Part shown: positions 1 through 8,420 of the stretch, in pieces
Layout: every line of letters starts with the position of its first letter
Position numbering within the stretch: position 1 is the stretch's first letter
Source of the DNA: Pseudomonas fluorescens
Lineage (GTDB): Bacteria; Pseudomonadota; Gammaproteobacteria; Pseudomonadales; Pseudomonadaceae
DNA: 64,000 bases
Assembly: GCF_000968015.1 (NCBI RefSeq)
Contig: NZ_LACH01000017.1
Location: forward strand, 248,001-312,000
Direction of reading: 5' to 3'
Position numbers and translations under genes: made by a program
Notes under the pieces: model-generated
Databases searched by the model: none
Seen by the model: the letters and a program-made list of their open reading frames with translations, nothing else
What the model was told of the DNA's origin: nothing

Positions 1-755
1 TCTTGCTGCTGACCGGCCGCCCTTCCCGCCTGCCTGGCATCCAGGCATTCATTCGCAAGGTGCTGCCGCTGCCACCGGGGCGCATTCTGGCGCTGCAAAA
101 CTACCGCACTGGCGGCTGGTACCCGTTCCACAAGAACGGCCGGATCGACGACCCGAAAAGCACCGCGTCGGTGGGCGCCATGCTCTGCCTGTTGTGCGCC
201 AACCACAGCGTGCCGAACTTCTACTTCCGTGCTTCGGCGCTCAAGCCGTATTCGACCGTCAAGCACATCGGCGTGATCGACCTGAACAACGTGATCAAGG
301 ATGCCGACGTGCTGTACCGCGACATCCAGTCCGAAGACTATAAAATCAAGCTGCCGGAAATCGGTGTTGGCGATGCCGCCGACACGCCACAACTGGAAAT
401 GCGCGGCGATCTGCGCCTCGGTTTCCGTCAGTTGGCCACCGACCGCTGGGCCGCCTCGCCGCTGTATACCTTGCGGTTCACCAAGGCCGGTCGGGAGAAG
501 TTTTCCCGCGCGATCGGTGAAAACGGCAGCGCGCCGCTGCTCAAGGTGCGGTTCGAGGTCAAGCCGGCGGACAAGTACACACGCAAGCAGGATCTAGTCA
601 GCGACCGCCTCTCGGTTCGCGACATCGAATCCAACAGTAACAACGTCAACTTCAACCCGCGCAGCGACCTCGAGCTGGAACTCAACACCATGCTTGACGC
701 CGGCCTGAGCGAGACCAAGTACTGGCTCGACAGTGGAAGTGTGAAACGCAAATGA
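1..755 (+). CDS. srfB: Virulence factor SrfB, C-terminal part (5' truncated by window)
   Basis: The frame is open from the window edge, so only the last ~250 residues are present; SrfB family proteins are about 1000 residues. Recognisable segments are WYPFHKNGRIDDPKST (about residues 40-55 of the fragment) and the following AMLCLLC and NFYFRA motifs, which I associate with the SrfB C-terminus. The fragment has no signal peptide or membrane span, so the protein is probably cytoplasmic. The stop codon overlaps the start of srfC by 4 bases (ATGA), which implies translational coupling. srfABC was first named in Salmonella as SsrB-regulated genes; the biochemical activity of SrfB is not established. 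The family call rests on recalled similarity plus the adjacent SrfC. Confidence 0.8.
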   Translation, partial: LLLTGRPSRLPGIQAFIRKVLPLPPGRILALQNYRTGGWYPFHKNGRIDDPKSTASVGAMLCLLCANHSVPNFYFRASALKPYSTVKHIGVIDLNNVIKDADVLYRDIQSEDYKIKLPEIGVGDAADTPQLEMRGDLRLGFRQLATDRWAASPLYTLRFTKAGREKFSRAIGENGSAPLLKVRFEVKPADKYTRKQDLVSDRLSVRDIESNSNNVNFNPRSDLELELNTMLDAGLSETKYWLDSGSVKRK

Positions 756-3463
756 ATGATCTGACCCCCGATCAAACTCAGCTCTCTGCCAGTTGGGCCG
801 CTGTTTATAACGGTGCCGGTCAGGCGCTGGACTGGATTGCCCAGACGCGCGGCAACGCGCCACGCCTGGACAGCGAAGCCGACAACCTGAACATCCGCCT
901 GCACCGCGCCCGCAACCTGGCTCACAGCCTCGGTCGCGTGGCCTGCACGCCGATGACCATTGGTTTTTTCGGCTTGTCGCAAGCCGGCAAGTCCTACCTG
1001 ATCTCGGCCCTCGCCGCCGGTCAGAACGGCAAACTGGAAACTGATTTCGGTGGCCAGCGCCTGGACTTCATCAAGCACATCAACCCGGTGGGTGGCGGCA
1101 AGGAAGCCACCGGTCTGGTGACGCGCTTCAGCCGTCGGGCGACGGAGAGTCAGGACAATGACTTTCCGGTAGAGCTCACGCTGTTCAAGGAAATCGAGCT
1201 GGCGAAGATTCTCGCCAACTCCTGGTTCAAGGATTTCGACCTCGAGCGCATTTCCTACGAGATCGACGAAGAGCGCATCCAGCGCGTACTCAAGCCGTTC
1301 GAAGGCCGTGAAACCGGGCCACTGCAAACGGGCGTCAACGCCGATGATCTGGTGTCGCTGTGGGATTACCTGCGGGACAACTTCCGCAACTCGGTGAAGA
1401 AACTCGAACACCTGTATTGGCCCACGGCGCTGCAACTGGCGCCTCGGCTGAATTTCCAGGAACGCGCCGAGCTGTTTTCCATCCTGTGGGGAGAGCAAAG
1501 CGAGCTGACGCGCGTGTACCAGCAACTGGCCGGCGCGTTGCACACGCTGGGCCTGCCTGAGACCGTGTTCGCGCCATTGAAGGCGTTGGTGAGTTTCGAA
1601 AACGACACCTACAGCCAGCGCGACAGCATCATGAACGTCGACATCCTCGAACGCTTCGGCAGCCCGCGGGACTTGCCGATTGATGTTCGACCACTGGTTG
1701 GCGGTCACCTGCAAAGCAGTCAGGGCATTGCGGTCGCGCAACTGGCGGCACTGACCGCCGAAATGACCTTCCGCCTGATCGAAGCGCCGGCGGATGACAT
1801 CGTCAATCAGGTCGACTTGCTGGACTTCCCCGGTTATCGCGGGCGCAAGAAACTGCACGAGATCGCCGATTCCAACGACCCGCAATCCGCCACCAAGGAC
1901 AACTCCGTTTCGCAGCTGATCCTGCGCGGCAAGGTCGCCTATCTGTTCGAGCGCTACACCGACAACCAGGAAATGAACGCGCTGGTGGTCTGCACCGGCT
2001 CGACCAAGCAGAGCGACGTCAACGACGTGGGCCCGGTGCTGACCCGCTGGATCGAAAAGACCCAGGGCGCTGACTCGGCCGCTCGCAGCAAGCGCGACAC
2101 CGGTCTGATCTGGGCGTTGACCATGCTCGACCTGCGCATCACCAATTCCCTGAGCCTGACGCCTGATCAGTACGACGAGAGCTGGAACGGCATGGTCAAG
2201 CTGACCATGCTGGAGCGCTTCGGCAGCCTGAGCTGGATGAGCGACTGGGCCGGCACACCGTTCCAGAACACCTACCTGGTGCGCAAACCACGCATGGACG
2301 CGGCGTTCATCGAGCAAGACGCGACGGGTGCGGAAACCGGCCTCAATGCCAGCTACCAGGAGCGAGTCGACGCCCTGGGTACAAGCTTTGTCAGCAACGA
2401 CCTGGTGTGCAAACACATCCACGATCCTGCCAACGCCTGGAAAGAAATGCTGCGCAACGATGACGGTGGCATCAGCCACTTCAGCGGCAGTTTCAAAGGC
2501 GTGGCCAATCTCGAATTCAAATTGCAGCGCATCCGCGAACAATTGAGCGAATGCCTCGAAGGCCTGACCACTCACGGTCTGAGCACCTGGTACCACGCCG
2601 ACGGCGACGGTGCCGCTGCCGCCAAAAAAGCCCAGGCGCAGATGATTCTGACCGGCCTGGGCCGTCGCCCGGCAGTGCTCGGTGAGCTGATCGATCAACT
2701 CGACATGCCAAGCGAAGAGGTCCGCGACCTGTACCTCAGTGGCGTATACGAAACTGATGAAGAGCCGGCCGCGAACGACGAACCAGTCGCCCCGACACCG
2801 AGCCAGAGCCTGTACGGCAATGACGCCGGTTTCGACTTCGATTTCGGTGACGACCTGAGCCACGACGCGCCGGTCAGCAGCAACACCGGCACCCCGGCGC
2901 CCGAACTGCAAAGCAATGAACACCGATTCGCCAAAGCGGCATTCAAGGCCTGGATTGCGCACCTGCGTGAACTGACCACCCGGCAAAGCCTGCTCAACCT
3001 CCTGGGGTTGGAAAAAGCATTGCTGGAGGCAGTGGTCGACGAACTGATCACCGCCGGCTATCGCCAGGATTTGCCGGGGCAACTGAGCCGTGCGGTCCTC
3101 AAGCGTGCACAAAGCGGCGCACGGCGCGATCAACTGGTCGAGCGCCAGGTACTGGAAGTGCAACGGGTACTGCGCGATTTCGTGTCCTGGTTCGGCTACC
3201 TCCAGAAGCCGGTAAGCGAGCGTCCGAACAGCCGCGCCGGTGCCAAGGCGCCGCTGTTCTCGTTCTACACCGACATCGGCCCGGGACAAGTGCCCGTGCT
3301 ACCGGCGCAACCAGCGAATCAGGCGCAACGGTATCTCGGCGACTGGCTCTCGGGCCTGGCCTACCTCACACAGGACAATGCCGGCCATGGCGCCGGACGT
3401 GAAATCACCCCTGAACAGAACGAACGGCTGGGCCACGTGCTCACAGCCTTCACAGCGAGATAA
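752..3463 (+). CDS. srfC: SrfC family virulence factor, dynamin-like P-loop GTPase
   Basis: A 903-residue cytoplasmic protein with no signal peptide or span. A Walker A/G1 motif GLSQAGKS lies at residues 74-81, followed by GGGKEATGLVT (about 115-124), whose threonine could serve as G2. DFPG at 358-361 is a G3 DxxG motif. The G4 motif is degenerate: the best candidate is TMLD near 455, in place of T/NKxD. A low-complexity acidic/proline linker (about 670-715, with FDFDFGDD) separates the GTPase and helical part from a C-terminal helical region. The layout resembles large dynamin-like GTPases. ATG overlaps the srfB stop, and the next gene starts 3 bases after the stop. Family assignment is firm; GTP hydrolysis and membrane action are inferred. 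Confidence 0.85.
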   Translation: MNDLTPDQTQLSASWAAVYNGAGQALDWIAQTRGNAPRLDSEADNLNIRLHRARNLAHSLGRVACTPMTIGFFGLSQAGKSYLISALAAGQNGKLETDFGGQRLDFIKHINPVGGGKEATGLVTRFSRRATESQDNDFPVELTLFKEIELAKILANSWFKDFDLERISYEIDEERIQRVLKPFEGRETGPLQTGVNADDLVSLWDYLRDNFRNSVKKLEHLYWPTALQLAPRLNFQERAELFSILWGEQSELTRVYQQLAGALHTLGLPETVFAPLKALVSFENDTYSQRDSIMNVDILERFGSPRDLPIDVRPLVGGHLQSSQGIAVAQLAALTAEMTFRLIEAPADDIVNQVDLLDFPGYRGRKKLHEIADSNDPQSATKDNSVSQLILRGKVAYLFERYTDNQEMNALVVCTGSTKQSDVNDVGPVLTRWIEKTQGADSAARSKRDTGLIWALTMLDLRITNSLSLTPDQYDESWNGMVKLTMLERFGSLSWMSDWAGTPFQNTYLVRKPRMDAAFIEQDATGAETGLNASYQERVDALGTSFVSNDLVCKHIHDPANAWKEMLRNDDGGISHFSGSFKGVANLEFKLQRIREQLSECLEGLTTHGLSTWYHADGDGAAAAKKAQAQMILTGLGRRPAVLGELIDQLDMPSEEVRDLYLSGVYETDEEPAANDEPVAPTPSQSLYGNDAGFDFDFGDDLSHDAPVSSNTGTPAPELQSNEHRFAKAAFKAWIAHLRELTTRQSLLNLLGLEKALLEAVVDELITAGYRQDLPGQLSRAVLKRAQSGARRDQLVERQVLEVQRVLRDFVSWFGYLQKPVSERPNSRAGAKAPLFSFYTDIGPGQVPVLPAQPANQAQRYLGDWLSGLAYLTQDNAGHGAGREITPEQNERLGHVLTAFTAR

Positions 3464-3466
3464 GCA

Positions 3467-4510
3467 ATGCCAATTCGTGTCGACCTGCTCGCGTTAGAGC
3501 CCAATGTGCCTGGTCAGGCCCGCCTCACTGTGAAGAAATGGCAGGGTGGCGAGGAACAGCTGGAGTTTTCCATTCAGCGTAACCAGGATGGTTTTTACCT
3601 CCAGGACCACAAGGCCTGGAGCAACAATCCATTCTGGTTCAAGGTCTCGCGTTTCAACATCACGGCCAGCGGCGAAGGCCTGGAAGCACAGGTCGGCCCG
3701 GACGTGGTCGACCCGCTGCTGGAAGGCAGCGCTAACTCGCAATTCCAGATCGAACTGCGCGAACAAAGCCAAGGCAACGCCGATAAAGGCGTTGTTCGGC
3801 CAGGCGTTGGCTTGCTGCCGTCCACGGCCGGCGGTCAGACGCGCTCAACGTACGGTGGCGCCGAACTGACGGCGCCGAATGCACCGGCACCGAATGCACC
3901 GGAACCAGCACCGGAAATCCCGGAGTTGCCTGAGCTGATTCTTTCCACCGTCGAGCCAGAACTGGAATTGGAGTCGGTGCTCACCGAGTCCGCCTACACA
4001 CCGCCTCCCGCACCGGTGAAGAAAAGCAACAAAGGCCTGATCGGCCTGTTGATTGTCGTGGTGTTGCTGCTGGCCGCGGGCGCCGGATTCTGGTTCTACA
4101 AACGCACCCCGGAGCCTGCCCCGGTGGCCGCAGCCCCTACCACCGCACCGGCCGGCGCCGACGCTCAAGCCTGCACCCTCGATAGCATGAACAGCCTGCC
4201 CGAATTGACCTTCGTCCAGACCTGCATCAAGGCTGCGCCCGACAGTGCCAAGTTGCTGGAGATCATCAACCAGGCCAAGGCCGGCAAACACTGCGGTGTC
4301 GCCCAGCGCCTGTACGCCAACCGTGCCCAGGCCGGTGACGCGCTGATCGCCAACGCCTATGCCCGTGAATACGACCCTAAATACCTGAAGGCCAGCGAGT
4401 GCTTCCCGGCCGCGGACAACGCCACGGCGGCCTATTGGTACGAAACCATCCTCACCCAGGACCCGAACAATGCCGAAGCCAAGCAGCGTTTCGAGGAGTT
4501 GCAGAAGTGA
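3467..4510 (+). CDS. Single-span membrane protein with cytoplasmic N-domain and Cys-rich periplasmic C-domain
   Basis: A 347-residue protein I do not recognise by family. Residues 1-105 look like a compact beta-rich domain rich in charged and aromatic residues. Residues 130-185 are a Pro/Glu linker. Residues 190-212 (LIGLLIVVVLLLAAGAGFWF) form one transmembrane helix preceded by lysines. Residues 220-347 form a helical, TPR/SEL1-like periplasmic part with four cysteines (236, 253, 276, 312), enough for two disulfides. No signal peptide precedes the span, so the N-terminus is probably cytoplasmic. The gene lies between srfC and a periplasmic VWA protein and starts 3 bases after srfC, so it is well placed to connect SrfBC to the periplasm. 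SrfA identity cannot be excluded. Confidence 0.75.
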   Translation: MPIRVDLLALEPNVPGQARLTVKKWQGGEEQLEFSIQRNQDGFYLQDHKAWSNNPFWFKVSRFNITASGEGLEAQVGPDVVDPLLEGSANSQFQIELREQSQGNADKGVVRPGVGLLPSTAGGQTRSTYGGAELTAPNAPAPNAPEPAPEIPELPELILSTVEPELELESVLTESAYTPPPAPVKKSNKGLIGLLIVVVLLLAAGAGFWFYKRTPEPAPVAAAPTTAPAGADAQACTLDSMNSLPELTFVQTCIKAAPDSAKLLEIINQAKAGKHCGVAQRLYANRAQAGDALIANAYAREYDPKYLKASECFPAADNATAAYWYETILTQDPNNAEAKQRFEELQK

Positions 4511-6501
4511 TGCGTTCGTCCGTGAGTCGATTCCTGTTGAGCGGCGCCGCATTGTTGGCGCTGTGTATCAGCCCGTTGTCCCAGGCCGATGACAAACCAC
4601 TGATCCAGGCCGGTAAAAAGACCCTGTTCCAACGCGTGCTGACCACGCCGGGCTGCAAGATCAGCCCGACAGCGGGCGGTGCCGCCGGTGACGCACAACC
4701 GGTCTTCAGCCGCTTTTATGTGTACGAGCGCGCCCAGGCGAACAACGCCGAATGGCTGAAAGTCGGCCCCGACAGCTACGGCAAAACCATTGGCTGGCTT
4801 CCTGCCAGCTGCACCACCGACTGGAAGATGCAGCTGACACTGGCCTTCACCAACCCGGCCAACCGCGACCGGTTGCTGTTCTTCAAGGACCGCGCCACCG
4901 TCGAAGGCATCCTCGATGCACCGGACCCGGTCAGCAAAGTCGCGCCGCTGCGGGCCACGCTGAAAAAAGGCCAACAAGCACCGGGCGTACTGGCTCAAGA
5001 ACCTGAATACTTCGTCGACCTGCAAAAGCAGTTCTACCTGCTGCCGGTGCTCAGCGGCGAAGAAGTCATGACCGAAGGCGGTTTCCGCACGCGCCTGCTC
5101 AACGTCGCGTCGGTCAGCAAGCCAGATGACAAGAATGCCAAGGGCGGTGCTGCGAACAGCGCGGCCGGCGGCAAGGAAGCCGCGGACAAAACGTCCAACC
5201 AACTGAAAGAATTCAGTGCGGCGGTGGTGTTTGTCATCGACTCGACGATATCGATGGACCCGTACATTGACCGTACTCGTGAGGCGATCCGCAAGGTCTA
5301 TCAGCGGATCGAAGCGCAGAACCTCGGCAAGCAGGTCAAGTTCGGCATGGTCGCTTTCCGCTCCAACACCCAAGCGGTGCCGGGGCTGGAATACACCACC
5401 AAGATGTACGCCGACCCTACCAAGGTGAAAGACAGCGCCGACTTTTTCGCCAAGATCGCCGACCTCAAACAGGCCAACGTGTCGAGCAGCAGCTTCGATG
5501 AAGACTCGTTTGCCGGCGTCATGGACAGCATTGACAAGGTCGACTGGAGCCAGTTCGGCGCGCGCTACGTGGTGCTGATCACCGACGCGGGCGCCATCGA
5601 AGGCGACGACAAGCTGTCGAAGACCGGCTTGAGCGCCGCGCAGGTGCGTATGGAAGCCGCCAACCCGGGCGTAGCGATTTATACCCTGCACTTGAAAACA
5701 CCGGCCGGGGCCAAGGACCACGCCAAGGCCGAAGCGCAGTACCGGAACCTGTCGACCTACCCGGGCACCAACACCTCGCTGTACTACCCGGTGAACGCTG
5801 GCGATGTGAATGAATTCGGGCGCAAGGTCGACGCACTGGCCGCCGCGATCACCACACAGGTGAAAGCCGCCTACATGGGCGAAGACGCCATCGGCAGTGC
5901 GGCGAACGCCAAGCAGGACCCGGCCGAGAAGAAAATGCTTGAAGACGCGGCGCTGATCGGCCACGCCATGCAGCTCGCGTATCTCGGCGAGAAGACCAAC
6001 AGCAAGGCGCCGCCGGTGTTCAAAGCGTGGATCACCGACCGTGACCTGATCAAGCAGAACATCCCGACCACCGATGTGCGGGTGCTGCTGACCAAGTCAC
6101 AGCTCAGCGACTTGAGCGACGTGATGAAGAAGATCCTCGACGCCGCCAACGAAGGCCTGATTTCGCCGACGGAAATGTTCGATCGCCTGCGTTCGGTAGC
6201 CGCAACCATGGGCGCCGATCCCAATCAGCTCAAGCAGAACAGCAACGCCAAACTGGCGGACATGGGCGTCCTCGGCGAGTACCTCGAAGACCTGCCCTAT
6301 CAGAGTGAAGTGCTGAACCTGGATGAAGAGACCTGGAAGAGCTGGGACGGTCTGGCGCAAGAGAAATTCATCCGTACGCTGAACACCAAACTGCGGCATT
6401 ACCAGCGTTACAACGCGGATGTCGACCGCTGGGTGGCTTTAGCCAAGGACAGCGATGCACGGGACAACGTGTACCCCGTACCTCTGGAAATGATGCCTTA
6501 A
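4510..6501 (+). CDS. Secreted VWA-domain protein with N-terminal SH3-like region
   Basis: The ATG at 4510 shares its A with the previous stop (TGATG), so coupling is likely. The 663-residue product has a signal peptide ending at SQA/DD (residue 26). Residues 45-110 resemble a bacterial SH3-like fold with two cysteines (49, 101). A Gly/Ala/Lys linker (about 205-232) leads to a VWA domain (about 236-480). Its MIDAS is D244-S-T-I-S, that is DxTxS instead of DxSxS, followed by LITDAG (359-360). The C-terminal 180 residues are helical and unassigned. VWA domains bind protein partners through a metal ion; the partner is unknown, but the two lipoproteins and the SUMF1-like protein of the operon are in the same compartment. 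Confidence 0.82.
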   Translation: MRSSVSRFLLSGAALLALCISPLSQADDKPLIQAGKKTLFQRVLTTPGCKISPTAGGAAGDAQPVFSRFYVYERAQANNAEWLKVGPDSYGKTIGWLPASCTTDWKMQLTLAFTNPANRDRLLFFKDRATVEGILDAPDPVSKVAPLRATLKKGQQAPGVLAQEPEYFVDLQKQFYLLPVLSGEEVMTEGGFRTRLLNVASVSKPDDKNAKGGAANSAAGGKEAADKTSNQLKEFSAAVVFVIDSTISMDPYIDRTREAIRKVYQRIEAQNLGKQVKFGMVAFRSNTQAVPGLEYTTKMYADPTKVKDSADFFAKIADLKQANVSSSSFDEDSFAGVMDSIDKVDWSQFGARYVVLITDAGAIEGDDKLSKTGLSAAQVRMEAANPGVAIYTLHLKTPAGAKDHAKAEAQYRNLSTYPGTNTSLYYPVNAGDVNEFGRKVDALAAAITTQVKAAYMGEDAIGSAANAKQDPAEKKMLEDAALIGHAMQLAYLGEKTNSKAPPVFKAWITDRDLIKQNIPTTDVRVLLTKSQLSDLSDVMKKILDAANEGLISPTEMFDRLRSVAATMGADPNQLKQNSNAKLADMGVLGEYLEDLPYQSEVLNLDEETWKSWDGLAQEKFIRTLNTKLRHYQRYNADVDRWVALAKDSDARDNVYPVPLEMMP

Positions 6502-6511
6502 CGAGACGCCG

Positions 6512-7213
6512 ATGCTCGATATCAAGAACCTGCTGGTGCGCCGTGGTGAAGGCGCGCTGGCCCATCACGTGCGCCTGCCCCACTTGCAGGTCGGGCCTGC
6601 GGAAATCCTCGCCATCACCGGCGAGAGCGGCAGCGGCAAAAGCACGTTGCTCGAAGCCATCGGCCTGTTGCTGGCACCGATGGAGCTCGAGCGGTTTCGG
6701 CTGGGCGCAGCGCAGGGTCAGGATATCGCCCAACTGCTTGCCAACGACGACCAGCCAGCCTTGGCGACCGTGCGCTCGCGGCACTTGGGGTTCATTTTGC
6801 AGAGCGGCGGCTTGCTGCCGTTCCTGAGCGTGCGGGACAACATCAGCCTGCCGCGCCGGTTGCTCGGGATGCCGGCAAAGAGCGAGCACATCGACCATGC
6901 GGTTGACGTGTTGCGCCTGCAAGGGTTGCTGGATAAACACCCTCAAGCGTTGTCGATCGGCGAGCGTCAGCGCGTGGCCTGCGTGCGGGCAATTGCCCAT
7001 GAACCGCTGTTGCTTTTGGCCGACGAACCCACCGCTGCGCTCGACCCCCACAGTGCCCGCCGTTTGTTCGAGTTGCTGCTGAGCCTGGTGTCGAGCATGG
7101 GCCTGAGCGCGCTCGTTGTGTCCCATGACTGGGCCTTGCTGAAGGATTTCGGCTTGCCGCGCCTCGGTGCGATCAGCCGTGAGGGAGAGACATCGTTTGA
7201 ACCGATGGACTGA
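6512..7213 (+). CDS. ABC transporter ATP-binding protein, LolD/MacB type (TagT-like)
   Basis: A 233-residue nucleotide-binding domain with Walker A GESGSGKS (37-44), Q-loop glutamine in FILQSGG (about 97), signature LSIGE (147-151, canonical LSGGQ), Walker B LLLLADE (166-172) and H-loop SHD (about 207). It pairs with the FtsX-like permease encoded next, whose start lies inside this gene. ATPases of this type drive mechanotransmission across the envelope rather than classical import. The gene order ATPase, permease, SUMF1-like protein, lipoprotein parallels TagT-TagS-TagR-TagQ of type VI secretion regulation. Assignment to the ABC family is certain; the Tag-like role is inferred from context. 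Confidence 0.88.
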   Translation: MLDIKNLLVRRGEGALAHHVRLPHLQVGPAEILAITGESGSGKSTLLEAIGLLLAPMELERFRLGAAQGQDIAQLLANDDQPALATVRSRHLGFILQSGGLLPFLSVRDNISLPRRLLGMPAKSEHIDHAVDVLRLQGLLDKHPQALSIGERQRVACVRAIAHEPLLLLADEPTAALDPHSARRLFELLLSLVSSMGLSALVVSHDWALLKDFGLPRLGAISREGETSFEPMD

Positions 7214-8420
7214 ACGACTGCGCCTGCTGGGCTCACTGGCCCTGCAAGACCTCTGGTACGACCGCAAGGTCTCGCTGTGCATCGCCGCGTCGCTGGTGGC
7301 GGTGATTGCGCCGTTGTTGCTGCTGTTCGGGCTCAAGCACGGGGTGGTCAGCCAGTTGCAGGACGAACTGCTGCGCGACCCGCGCAACCTTGAAGTGAAG
7401 ATGCTCAGCAACGGCAATTACGACACGGCCTGGATCGAGCGTTTGCGCTTGCGCCCCGAAACCGGTTTTGCCCTCGGCCAGACGCGCTCGCTCAATACCC
7501 AGGCTGACCTGCTGATCGGCATGCAACGGTTTGTCGAAGGCGCCGAGATCATCGCCACCGAACCGGGCGATCCACAGCTGAACCTGTCGTCGCTCACCCC
7601 TGTCGGTAATCAAGTGATCCTCAGCGCCAGCGCCGCGCAACGGTTACAGGCCAAGGCCGGCGACAGCGTGCAACTGCGTGCGTTGCGTCGCCTGGAAGGT
7701 GTCAATGAACGAGGAGAGATGACCCTGACAGTGCTGGCGGTGCTCGACGGCGCCCGCTTCGGCCGCGCGGCCGGGTTTGTCGCTCCGCCGCTGCTGCTGG
7801 ATCTGGAGCGCTTTCGCGACGGTTATCAGGTCAGTGCGTTCGGCGTTATCACCGGCAAGCCTCTGGGCAATCTGCAACCGCTGTATGCCCGCGCCCGCGT
7901 GTATGCGCGCGACATCGATCAAGTCGCACCGCTGGAGCACTGGCTCAACGAACAACACATCGAAACGTCGAGCCGGCTGGCCGACATCGACAATGTCAAA
8001 GCCATCAACCATGTGCTGGGGCTGATCTTCGGCGTGATCGCCGTGGCGGCGCTGATTGGTTGCGTGGCGTCGATGGTCGGCGCGTTCCTGGCCAACATCG
8101 ACCGCAAGCGCAAAAGCCTCGCGGTCCTGCGTCTGTTAGGTTTCAAGCGGCGGGCCGTCGGCGGTTTCGTGGTCCTGCAAGCGCTGGTACTGAGCCTGGC
8201 CGGCTACGTTGGCGGGCTGGGGTTTTATGCAGTCGGCAGTCATCTGTTCGACTACTTGCTCGGCAGCAGTCAGGCCACCGGCACCTTCGTTTGCCACATC
8301 ACTGTCTGGCATGGCCTTGCCGCCCTGCTCCTGACTTTTTTGGTCGCTGCATTGGTGGCCGTGATCGGCGCCCTGCGAGCCATCAACATCCAACCTGCGG
8401 AGAGTCTGCGTGAGCTATAA
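7197..8420 (+). CDS. ABC transporter permease, FtsX/MacB fold (TagS-like)
   Basis: The start is taken as TTG at 7197, 8 bases after a GGGAG ribosome-binding site; a GTG at 7179 is an alternative. The reading frame overlaps the ATPase gene by 17 bases. The 407-residue product has one N-terminal transmembrane helix (SLCIAASLVAVIAPLLLLFG), a large periplasmic domain of about 230 residues, then three helices near the C-terminus (IFGVIAVAALIGCVASMVG, VVLQALVLSLAGYVGGLGF, LAALLLTFLVAALVAVIGAL). This four-helix layout is typical of MacB/FtsX/LolE mechanotransmitters. It should dimerise with two copies of the ATPase. The next gene begins 10 bases before its stop. Confidence 0.85.
   Translation: MNRWTERLRLLGSLALQDLWYDRKVSLCIAASLVAVIAPLLLLFGLKHGVVSQLQDELLRDPRNLEVKMLSNGNYDTAWIERLRLRPETGFALGQTRSLNTQADLLIGMQRFVEGAEIIATEPGDPQLNLSSLTPVGNQVILSASAAQRLQAKAGDSVQLRALRRLEGVNERGEMTLTVLAVLDGARFGRAAGFVAPPLLLDLERFRDGYQVSAFGVITGKPLGNLQPLYARARVYARDIDQVAPLEHWLNEQHIETSSRLADIDNVKAINHVLGLIFGVIAVAALIGCVASMVGAFLANIDRKRKSLAVLRLLGFKRRAVGGFVVLQALVLSLAGYVGGLGFYAVGSHLFDYLLGSSQATGTFVCHITVWHGLAALLLTFLVAALVAVIGALRAINIQPAESLREL

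Noticed and set aside
428..3289. A 953-codon open frame on the minus strand opposite srfC
   Set aside because: It is antisense to a well-supported P-loop gene, has no recognisable domain, and its Val/Gln/Arg-rich composition is what GC-rich codon bias produces in the opposite frame.
4432..5964. A 510-codon minus-strand frame opposite the first VWA gene
   Set aside because: Shadow frame: no domain, biased composition, and the plus strand encodes a signal peptide and VWA motifs.
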